A DNA stretch of 26,041 nt from JAYKGU01 sp035285585 (lineage in GTDB: Bacteria; Cyanobacteriota; Cyanobacteriia; CAKZMO01). Shown here in pieces: positions 1-7,057 of the stretch. Where the stretch lies: NCBI GenBank assembly GCA_035285585.1, contig JAYKGU010000129.1, forward strand, positions 1-26,041, read 5' to 3'. The position numbers and the translations under genes were made by a program. The first letter of the stretch is position 1, and each line of letters starts with the position of its first letter. The notes under the pieces are model-generated. The model was not told the DNA's origin, ran no database searches, and worked only from the letters and a program-made list of their open reading frames with translations.

Positions 1-3000
1 GTGAGCCAGTGGCGCTGGCGCTGGAAGGGGTAGGTGGGCAGGGGAATTCGTTGCGGGGACTGGTTTGTGTACAGGGCGGGCCAGGTGGGGGTGGCTCCCT
101 GGGTGTAGAGGGTGGCGAGGCTGGTGAGGGGGGCGTCGGGGTGGTGGGGATGGAGGGAGGGCAGGTAGGTGATGGGCGGGGATGGGTCGCTGGAAGCTGG
201 GGGGTCAGCCTCCAGGATGGTGCGGGCCAACCCCAGCAAAACCGGACGGGGACCGCATTCCAGCAGGGTGGTGACGCCGAGCTGGCGCAGGGTGGCGATG
301 CTGGCGGCAAACTGGACGGGTTGGAGGATGTGACGGCACCAGTAGTCCGGGGTGGCGATGTCGGGGGTGGCGATCGCCCCGGTCACGTTCGCAATCAAAT
401 CCATTTGGGGCGGATGGTAGGTCACCCGTTGGGCTACCTGCTCAAACTCGGCCAGCATCGGCTGCATCAAAGGTGAATGGAAGGCGTGGGAGACATTGAG
501 CCGGGTGACTTTGATGCCCTGGGCGGCAAAGTGCTGGGTGAGGAGGGCGATCGCCCCTTCTGGCCCGGAAATCACCGTACTTTGGGGGCCGTTGATGGCG
601 GCGATCGCCACTTGTTCTAAGGGCTTGTCCGCTGCCAATGAAGGGTCAGCCAGCACAGTTCTGACCAGGGTTTCATCGGCCATCACCGACGCCATTGCCC
701 CCCCTGGTGGCAGTTTCGCCATTAGCCTTCCTCGGGTCGCCACCAGCAAGAGGGCATCCTCCAGGCTAAACACTCCGGCAAGGCAGGCCGCCACATATTC
801 TCCCAGGCTGTGGCCCAGGACGACTTTGGGCTGAATCCCCCAGGAGAGCCAGAGCTGGGCAAGGGCGTAGTTGAGGGTGAAAAGGGAGGTTTGGGGGTTA
901 GGGTGGGTAGATGGGTGGGTTTGCAGGAGTTCGTTGCAGTGATCGACGGCTTGTTTGAAGGCGGGGTAGATCTGGTAGAGATCTCGGCCCATGTTGGGAT
1001 ATAGGGACCCTTGACCCGTAAAGAGGAAGGCAATGGTGGGGAAACTTTGGCTGGCCAGGGAGGAGGATGACCGAGCCGGTTGGCTGACAAATACACCGGG
1101 GGCAGGCTGACCCTGGGCAGCAGCCCGGAGCTGGGTTTGCAGTTGCTTTAGAGAATGGGAGACGATCGCCAGCCGCTGATCAAAGTGCGATCGCCCCACG
1201 CTGGCGGTAAAACACAGATCAGTCAAGGAAATATCGGCTTGATCGGCCAGGAAAGTAGCGTAGCGTCCCGCAAGTTCACAAAGGGCCTGGGGCGTTTTAG
1301 CGGCAAGGGGCAGGAGGTGGGATTTTGGGTTTTGGATTTTGGATTTTGGATTTTGGGCCTGAAATTCTGGATTTTGGATTTTGGATTTTGGATTTTGGGC
1401 CTCGAATTTTGGGTTTTGGATTTTGGATTTTGGATTTTGGATTTTGGGATTGAACGTTTGGGATTCTGACTCCTGCCTCCCGACTCCTGACTCCTGCCTT
1501 CCACCTTCCGCCTTCTGCCCTCTGCCTTCCTCCTTCCTCCCTCCTTCCTCCAGAATCACATGCACATTCGTCCCCCCAATCCCCAGAGAGTTGACGCCAG
1601 CGCGGCGAGGGGAGCCGTTGGTGGGCCAGTCTTTCAGGGCCGTGTTGACGTAGAAAGGGCTGCTGGCAAAGTCGATTTGGGGGTTGGGGGTCTGGAAGTG
1701 GAGGCTGGGGGGAATTTTTTGGTGGTGGAGGGCCAGCACGGTTTTTAGCAGACCAACGATGCCGGAGGCAATGTTCAAATGGCCCACGTTGGTTTTGACG
1801 GAGCCGATGGCGCAAAACTGGCAGGCCTGGGTGCTGGCCCGGAATGCTTGGGTGAGGCCAGCGATTTCAATGGGGTCGCCCAGGGGGGTGCCGGTGCCAT
1901 GGGCTTCCAGATATTGGATGGTGTCGGCGGTGACTCCGGCGATCGCCATTGCCGTAGCGGCGACCGTAGCCTGTCCTTCGCTGCGGGGGGCAAAGTAGCC
2001 GACCTTCATGCCGCCATCATTGCCCACGGCGGACCCTTTGATCACCGCGTAGATGGTGTCGTGGTCGGCGATCGCCGCTTCCAGCCGCTTCAGCACCACC
2101 AGCCCCACGCCGCTGCCAAAGAGGGTGCCCTGGGCCTGGGCATCAAAGGCGCGACAGTGGCCATCGGGGGAGAGAATCATGCCGTCCTGGAACAGGTGCC
2201 CCGCCTTTTGGGGGGTTTGCACCGAGACGCCCCCCGCCAGAGCCATATCGCATTCCCCCGCCAGCAGGCTCTGGGCCGCCAGGTGAACGGTCACCAGGGA
2301 GGTGGAGCAGGCGGTCTGCACGTTGATGCTGGGGCCACGCAGGTTGAGCTTGTAGGAGACGCGGGTCGTGAGGTAATCTTTGTCGTTGGCAATGGTAGCC
2401 TGGAAGCCGCCCATAGAGCTGAGGGTAAATACCTGGAGCGGATCCTGGGGGTCGAGGCGATCGCGATTCGGATAGACGTGGTTGAGCAGGTAGGTGTTCA
2501 TCGCCGCCCCAGCAAACAGGCCAATGGGGCCGTCGTAGGTGAGCGGGTTGTACCCGGCGTGCTCCAGGCTTTCCCAGGCGCACTCCAGCAGCAGGCGGTG
2601 CTGGGGATCCATCAGCTCGGCTTCCTTGGGGCTGTAGCCAAAGAAATCGGCATCAAAGCAGTCGGCATCCTCCAGGACGGGGCTGGCGTTGACGTAGTGG
2701 GGATGGCTCAGCAGGGATGGCGCAACCCCCGCCGCTAGCATTTCCTCAGGGGTGAGCCGGGTGATGGACTCAACGCCATTGCACAGGTTCTCCCAGAAAG
2801 CCTCTAAGTTCTTCGCCCCCGGAAACCGCCCCGCCATACCAATCACCGCAATCCCGGCTGATTGTACCGCTGAACGGCGGTGGGGCCGCCCGCTCAGGGA
2901 TGGCTCCGGTGGGGCCGCTGTCGCTGAGGCCGTTTTCGAAGGAACTGCTTGAGTCAGCCGCTGGGCCAGGGCCGCCACCGTGGGATATTGGAACAGCTCT

Positions 3001-5105
3001 ACCGCCGTTAACCCAGGGGCCAGGGTTGCCTGCACCCGCTGGAGCACCTGCATCAGCCGCAGGGAATTGCCCCCCAGGTCAAAAAAGTTGTCGTGGAGGC
3101 CGATGGTTCCCAAACCCAGGACCTGCTGCCAGATGGTGGCCAGTTGTTGTTCTAGATCAGAGCGGGGGCGATCGCCCACCTGCATTGCCGCAGGAACCAT
3201 GATTCGTCTTACCCAATCCACAATGGCGTCAAACTTCCCAATCGCAAACCGCTGGCTGAGCGATCGCCGCTGAATCTTACCAATGGCGGTTTTGGGAATG
3301 GCGGTCTGCTCCAGGGGAATCAGGTAGGTGGGCACGATACCCAGACGCTGCCGCACCTGCCGTCGGATCTGGCGCAGCAAATCGGGCAGATCGGCGTCTT
3401 TGACAAGCGGGTGGAAGAAAATGGCCAACTGGTCGCTGGCGTCCTGGGAGCGACGCACGCCACAGGCGGCGGTAAAGGACACGGCAACACCGTCCAGCGC
3501 CTCCACCACCGCCTCGATTTCGTGGCTGGCATAGTTCACCCCGTTGAGGATGATTACCTCCTTTTGCCGCCCCGTGATAGTGAGGCGGCCCTGGCGCAGA
3601 AACCCCAGGTCGCCTGTAATAAACCAGCCGTCTTCGGTAAATGCCTCCCGGTTGAGGTCGGGCCGCTGGTAATACCCTGCTGTCACCGTCAATCCCCGCA
3701 CCTGGAGCTGCCCGATCGCCCCTTCGGGCAACACCTGGTTACGGTCGTCCACAATGCGCAGCGCCACCCCTGGAATGGGCGTCCCCACCTCTACCTGCCC
3801 CCCCTCGCTGGCCGTGTCCAGGGAAAACCGGTGGGAATGGACAATGCCCGAACAGGTTTCCGACAGCCCATAGCCAGGACTCACGGCGGTGGGAGCCAGC
3901 CCACAGGGGGCCAGCAGTTCTAAAAAGCGGCGGGTCGTCTGCCCCACCACCGCCTCGGCCCCGTTGCCCATCCACCGCACGCAGGACAGGTCCCACGGCT
4001 GCTGCCCCAGGCTCTCTGCCTGGTCATTGACCAGAGCATAGGCAAAGTTGGGTGCCCAGGTGGCGGTGACCCGGTGGCGGGCCAGCAAATCCAGCCAGGT
4101 CAGGGGTCGGGCGAGGATACGTTCGTTTGCCACGTGGATTTGTTCGCACCCCAGGTCAACCTCAGTGAAGTGGAACATCACCAGGCTGGCGACATGCTCC
4201 AGGGGCATCCAATTGAGGGTGATATCGGCGGCGGTGAGGCGGTTGACGGTGGCCATGCCGTAGGCACTCACCCGCAGGTTGCGGCGGCTGAGCATGACGC
4301 CCTTGGGGGTGCCCGTGCTGCCGGAGGTGAGCAGCAGCAGAGCCAGATCGTCGGCAGGTCGGGGGGCGATCGCCCTTTCCTCGCCACTTTGCCCCACCCG
4401 CCGCACCGCTTCCAGGGTAAGCAGGTTGACGGACTGGCGAACCTGGGCTTCCGCTTCAGACGGCTCGCCAGTGGCCTTAATAAAATCCTCTATCCCGGCC
4501 TGGAGGGACTGGCTGGTGAGAATGGTCGGGTGCTCCAAAAGCTGCACGGCGGCCTGGAGGGGCGGCACAGGACGGGCCTGGGGGTCATAGCTGGGAGCCA
4601 CCGCCACGGGCACCGGCACACAGCCCCGCAGCCAGCAGCCCCACAGCGCTGCCAGGAAGTCTGGATAGTGGGGGAGCTGGAGGATGACGCGATCGCCCGG
4701 TTGCAGGGCGTAGGAGCGCAACCCGGCGGCAATTTCACAAGCATCCTGCCAGAGATCGCGGTAGGACTGGAAGGTTTCGGAGCCATCGGCGTGGATATGG
4801 CGAATGCCAGCCGTCGTGGTAGCCGCCCGACGCAGGATCGCGGCAAAATCCAGGGCCTGATCAAAGTCAGCGGGCAGCGTGGCACCCTGGGCGATCGATT
4901 GAGGAGAGGGGGATCTGGGTGCTGGCTTTGCGCCTGCTGCCACTGCCGCCCGTAGCTTTGGGGCGGCTGGTTTAGCCAGGGAGTTCTCCTGTAACAAGTC
5001 CTCCTCTGATGATTCTTTTTCTAATGCTTCTGGTAATGCTTCTGGTAATGCTCCTGGCGATGACGATTCCGGTGATGACGACTGACAAACTCCAAACTTC
5101 TCCAT
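1..5105 (-). CDS. Modular type I polyketide synthase, loading AMP-ligase-ACP-KS-AT (3' end outside window)
   Basis: First 1701 codons of a multidomain PKS; the reading frame is still open at base 1. After a low-complexity N-terminus (about 1-85) comes an AMP-forming acyl/aryl ligase (about 85-620) with the P-loop TSGSTGTPKGV (Lys268), GYGLSET and GWFITGDLGF. The ACP carries LGGNSL (phosphopantetheine Ser681). The KS (about 747-1183) has TACSTS Cys933, EAHGTGT His1069 and NVGHLN His1109, the full catalytic triad. A repeat-filled linker (about 1189-1262) leads to the AT (about 1354-1640) with GHSLGE Ser1433 and HAFHS His1543, which in this family indicates malonyl-CoA. The post-AT motif YPFQRQRHW lies at the window edge. 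From memory, the ligase resembles loading domains of McyG/AerA type more than classical FAALs of olefin synthases, so a carboxylic-acid starter is likely but its identity is unknown. The start ATG has GGGGAG 6 nt upstream. Reducing and terminal domains, if any, lie outside the window. Confidence 0.95.
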   Translation of the reverse strand, partial: MEKFGVCQSSSPESSSPGALPEALPEALEKESSEEDLLQENSLAKPAAPKLRAAVAAGAKPAPRSPSPQSIAQGATLPADFDQALDFAAILRRAATTTAGIRHIHADGSETFQSYRDLWQDACEIAAGLRSYALQPGDRVILQLPHYPDFLAALWGCWLRGCVPVPVAVAPSYDPQARPVPPLQAAVQLLEHPTILTSQSLQAGIEDFIKATGEPSEAEAQVRQSVNLLTLEAVRRVGQSGEERAIAPRPADDLALLLLTSGSTGTPKGVMLSRRNLRVSAYGMATVNRLTAADITLNWMPLEHVASLVMFHFTEVDLGCEQIHVANERILARPLTWLDLLARHRVTATWAPNFAYALVNDQAESLGQQPWDLSCVRWMGNGAEAVVGQTTRRFLELLAPCGLAPTAVSPGYGLSETCSGIVHSHRFSLDTASEGGQVEVGTPIPGVALRIVDDRNQVLPEGAIGQLQVRGLTVTAGYYQRPDLNREAFTEDGWFITGDLGFLRQGRLTITGRQKEVIILNGVNYASHEIEAVVEALDGVAVSFTAACGVRRSQDASDQLAIFFHPLVKDADLPDLLRQIRRQVRQRLGIVPTYLIPLEQTAIPKTAIGKIQRRSLSQRFAIGKFDAIVDWVRRIMVPAAMQVGDRPRSDLEQQLATIWQQVLGLGTIGLHDNFFDLGGNSLRLMQVLQRVQATLAPGLTAVELFQYPTVAALAQRLTQAVPSKTASATAAPPEPSLSGRPHRRSAVQSAGIAVIGMAGRFPGAKNLEAFWENLCNGVESITRLTPEEMLAAGVAPSLLSHPHYVNASPVLEDADCFDADFFGYSPKEAELMDPQHRLLLECAWESLEHAGYNPLTYDGPIGLFAGAAMNTYLLNHVYPNRDRLDPQDPLQVFTLSSMGGFQATIANDKDYLTTRVSYKLNLRGPSINVQTACSTSLVTVHLAAQSLLAGECDMALAGGVSVQTPQKAGHLFQDGMILSPDGHCRAFDAQAQGTLFGSGVGLVVLKRLEAAIADHDTIYAVIKGSAVGNDGGMKVGYFAPRSEGQATVAATAMAIAGVTADTIQYLEAHGTGTPLGDPIEIAGLTQAFRASTQACQFCAIGSVKTNVGHLNIASGIVGLLKTVLALHHQKIPPSLHFQTPNPQIDFASSPFYVNTALKDWPTNGSPRRAGVNSLGIGGTNVHVILEEGGRKEEGRGQKAEGGRQESGVGRQESESQTFNPKIQNPKSKIQNPKFEAQNPKSKIQNPEFQAQNPKSKIQNPKSHLLPLAAKTPQALCELAGRYATFLADQADISLTDLCFTASVGRSHFDQRLAIVSHSLKQLQTQLRAAAQGQPAPGVFVSQPARSSSSLASQSFPTIAFLFTGQGSLYPNMGRDLYQIYPAFKQAVDHCNELLQTHPSTHPNPQTSLFTLNYALAQLWLSWGIQPKVVLGHSLGEYVAACLAGVFSLEDALLLVATRGRLMAKLPPGGAMASVMADETLVRTVLADPSLAADKPLEQVAIAAINGPQSTVISGPEGAIALLTQHFAAQGIKVTRLNVSHAFHSPLMQPMLAEFEQVAQRVTYHPPQMDLIANVTGAIATPDIATPDYWCRHILQPVQFAASIATLRQLGVTTLLECGPRPVLLGLARTILEADPPASSDPSPPITYLPSLHPHHPDAPLTSLATLYTQGATPTWPALYTNQSPQRIPLPTYPFQRQRHWL
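894..920. repeat. GGGTGGGTAGATGGGTGGG-type repeat within the AT domain
   Basis: A short run of GGGT/ATGGGT units codes, on the minus strand, for the Thr/His/Pro segment THPSTHPN in the AT domain between the N-terminal GQGS motif and GHSLG. It resembles the CCCACCCATCC tract that opens the desaturase gene at 14307. Confidence 0.55.
1320..1448. repeat. Heptanucleotide tandem repeat (ATTTTGG)n inside the PKS
   Basis: Three blocks of tandem ATTTTGG (CCAAAAT on the coding strand) are separated by short GGCCT-containing interruptions. On the PKS strand the unit reads as a seven-residue cycle, PKSKIQN. The tract keeps the PKS frame and falls in the KS-AT linker. It is a short tandemly repeated repetitive (STRR-like) sequence of the kind common in cyanobacterial genomes. 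Confidence 0.92.
1463..1553. repeat. Degenerate GACTCCTG/CTTCCGCC purine-pyrimidine repeat in the PKS linker
   Basis: On the plus strand this is an imperfect run of pyrimidine-rich heptamers (TGACTCC, TGCCTTC, CGCCTTC). It is in frame in the PKS, encoding a Gly/Arg/Glu/Gln-rich stretch just after the KS motif NVHVILEEG. TGACTCC units also occur between genes at 9378-9445. Confidence 0.75.
5021..5068. repeat. 12-bp direct repeat in the PKS N-terminus
   Basis: Units of AATGCTTCTGGT and close variants repeat in tandem on the plus strand. On the coding strand they give the Pro-Glu-Ala-Leu repeat in the disordered N-terminal extension, before the AMP-ligase domain. Confidence 0.7.
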
Positions 5106-5150
5106 GCTGACTCCCCATCCCACACTGGCGAGAAACCCGGTGACCGCTCA

Positions 5151-5167
5151 GCTCCCATTTAGGGAGC
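5151..5167. promoter_or_regulatory. Hairpin-forming dyad in the PKS 5' leader
   Basis: GCTCCC, a 5-nt loop and GGGAGC form a perfect 6-bp stem, 46-62 nt upstream of the PKS start codon. It could be a leader hairpin or a protein-binding site; only the symmetry is visible. Confidence 0.4.
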
Positions 5168-5477
5168 CATGAGCCTGTATGAATCTAACTCAGCAGCAGA
5201 TATGCACTTGAGTGGTTGAACAAAATTATTTTCCTGGGAGCGCACCCCTCGACAGGAGCGTACCTCCAGAAAAATGTAATTAAAGTTGCTCAAGCACTTA
5301 GACATGATTCCAATCAGGTTTCTCTGCAGCAGTAAGATAGCCGTTCACTGGGGAACCTGTAAAGCCGGGAGCGATCGCAAGCCATTTCCCAGCGGGATGC
5401 TCACCACAAACGGACGGAGCGGGCTGTTTCGAATAAAACTCCCCATTTGTAACAAAAATTTCTTTGCTCGTGACCTA

Positions 5478-5577
5478 AAGTTAGGACTTACGCAGTTGGA
5501 CGATTTTGTGGGTGTGCAGCGCCCACCCAACCGCCCAAAACCCCAGGACGCCGCACGCAGTGCGGAAGTCTTACTAG
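5478..5577. mobile_element. MITE-like element with imperfect terminal inverted repeats
   Basis: The left end TTAGGACTTACGCA (5481-5494) is matched by the right end TGCGGAAGTCTTAC (5561-5574), identical to the reverse complement at 11 of 14 positions. The interior is about 65 bp, has no coding capacity, and contains a GTGGG/CCCAC dyad. From general knowledge, ends reading TTAGGACTTACGCA recur in non-autonomous elements of cyanobacteria. No clear target-site duplication was found. Confidence 0.45.
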
Positions 5578-5663
5578 TCTCAGATCAGATTAATCTTTTT
5601 TTAATGCACAAGCGATAGTTTGATAACCAGATGATGCGGCACGATCGTTCATGAGGGCACAAT

Positions 5664-7013
5664 ATGTTTGAGGGGATTTACAGAATTAGCAATCCAGTGG
5701 CAAGGATGGCCATGGCGGCTGGGGTGGGGTTGACCGCCGCCACCATGATTTCGGGGGCGATCATTGGCTTCAAGCCAGAAAAACAGGACGAAGACTTCCG
5801 GGTGGTGGGTTATGGGGCGATCGCCGGTGCCGCTGTAGGTGCAGCCTACGGCTTGCTGCGCCGCGACTCTGGAGGGTCGGTCCAGGCTGCTCCCGTGCCC
5901 CCGCCCGAACTGGCCACCCCTGGCGAGTGGCGGGACTGGCGCAACCTGGTGGTGACCCGCAAGGTAGTTGAGAGCAGTGAAATTACCTCCTTCTACCTGC
6001 AGCCCCAGGACGGTGGTTCCCTCCCCAGCTTCCAGCCTGGCCAGTTCCTCACCATCAAACTCGACATTCCCGACCAGCCCCGCCCCGTCATCCGCACCTA
6101 TTCCCTGTCAGACTACGACCACACCACCTACCGGCTGTCCATCAAGCGAGAACCCGCCCCCAAAGGACTGGACGTGCCCCCCGGTCTGGCTTCCAACTTT
6201 CTGCATGACCACGTCCAGGAAGGCACCGTGCTGCCCGCCAAGCCCCCCAATGGTCGCTTTGTGCTGGATTTGCACAGTTCCCGTCCGGCGATTTTGCTGA
6301 GCAACGGCGTGGGCATTACTCCCATGATGGCAATGGCCAGGGCCGTGGTAGAGCAGGGGGGCGATCGCCCCGTCTGGTTTGTCCACGGTGCCCGTGATGG
6401 GGAAGCCCACGCCTTTTTTGATGAAGTATCTGCCCTGGCCCAGCGGTATCCCCATCTGCAGGTCTACTATCGCTACAGCCGCCCCCGCCCGGAGGATGCA
6501 GGTCGCTACCACAGTGAAGGCTATGTCGATCCGGCCATGCTCACCCAGGTGATTGCCCCCGACCTGGAACAGCGCACCGGAGCCAAGGATGCGGATTATT
6601 TTCTCTGCGGCTCCCCGTCCTTCATGGATGCTTTGCTGAACGGCTTGAAGGAGCAGGGCGTACCCCAGGAACGGGTTTTCTTTGAATCTTTTAACAACAC
6701 GAAACCCAAGGGCATGGCTCCCCCCGTCAGCGCCAATGGCTCTGGGGAAATCTCAGCCGCCACGGTGACCTTTGTGACATCCGGCAAAGTAGCCACCTGG
6801 CACCCCGATGATGGCACATTGCTGGAATTTGCCGAAGCCCAGGGTTTAGAACCCGACTATAGCTGCCGCGCCGGGATTTGCCTCACCTGCATGTGCCGCC
6901 TTAAGGAAGGGGAGGTGGTGTATGAAACACCGCCCACGGGCACGCCGGATGAAGGTTCTGTGTTGATTTGTATTTCTAAACCCAAAACCGATCGCGTTGT
7001 TTTAGAACTTTGA
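5664..7013 (+). CDS. Membrane-anchored FAD/NAD(P)H/2Fe-2S oxidoreductase (Hcr/PaaE type)
   Basis: 449 residues. Two hydrophobic segments (about 13-35 and 48-65) suggest an N-terminal membrane anchor. A ferredoxin-reductase-like module follows, with the FAD motif RTYS (144-147), the NAD(P)-binding turn GVGITP (215-220) and CGSPSFM (315-321). A C-terminal plant-type 2Fe-2S domain has ligands Cys401, Cys406, Cys409 and Cys436. This order (FAD, NAD, Fe-S) is that of Hcr/PaaE reductases, which pass electrons from NAD(P)H to a partner protein; the partner is not evident here. GAGGG lies about 7 nt before the ATG. A glycosyltransferase gene follows after 44 nt on the same strand, so the two probably form an operon. 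Confidence 0.9.
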   Translation: MFEGIYRISNPVARMAMAAGVGLTAATMISGAIIGFKPEKQDEDFRVVGYGAIAGAAVGAAYGLLRRDSGGSVQAAPVPPPELATPGEWRDWRNLVVTRKVVESSEITSFYLQPQDGGSLPSFQPGQFLTIKLDIPDQPRPVIRTYSLSDYDHTTYRLSIKREPAPKGLDVPPGLASNFLHDHVQEGTVLPAKPPNGRFVLDLHSSRPAILLSNGVGITPMMAMARAVVEQGGDRPVWFVHGARDGEAHAFFDEVSALAQRYPHLQVYYRYSRPRPEDAGRYHSEGYVDPAMLTQVIAPDLEQRTGAKDADYFLCGSPSFMDALLNGLKEQGVPQERVFFESFNNTKPKGMAPPVSANGSGEISAATVTFVTSGKVATWHPDDGTLLEFAEAQGLEPDYSCRAGICLTCMCRLKEGEVVYETPPTGTPDEGSVLICISKPKTDRVVLEL

Positions 7014-7057
7014 TCCATCGCGTGAGCTATCACGAAAGGTAACCCAGGGCCAACACT

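Larger units (their letters stand above)
5106..5663. other. Intergenic region between divergent PKS and reductase genes
   Basis: 558 bp between two divergent starts. It holds the PKS leader, with a GCTCCC-attta-GGGAGC dyad, and a small MITE-like element near 5478-5577. A plus-strand open frame at 5286-5618 has no recognisable domain and runs through the MITE-like element, so it is not called as a gene. No promoter hexamers were convincing. Confidence 0.6.

Noticed and set aside
1320..1448. CRISPR-like array
   Set aside because: The repeats are contiguous 7-bp units without unique spacers; this is a simple tandem repeat.
1779..2738. Long plus-strand open frame (319 codons) opposite the KS
   Set aside because: Lies antisense to the KS domain with its complete catalytic motifs; Gly/Val-rich translation has no domain. 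A by-product of GC-rich coding on the other strand.
4074..4955. Plus-strand open frame of 293 codons opposite the AMP-ligase
   Set aside because: Antisense to a clear ligase domain, with no recognisable motif.
5286..5618. 110-codon open frame in the PKS/reductase spacer
   Set aside because: No domain, no ribosome-binding site, and it runs through the MITE-like element.
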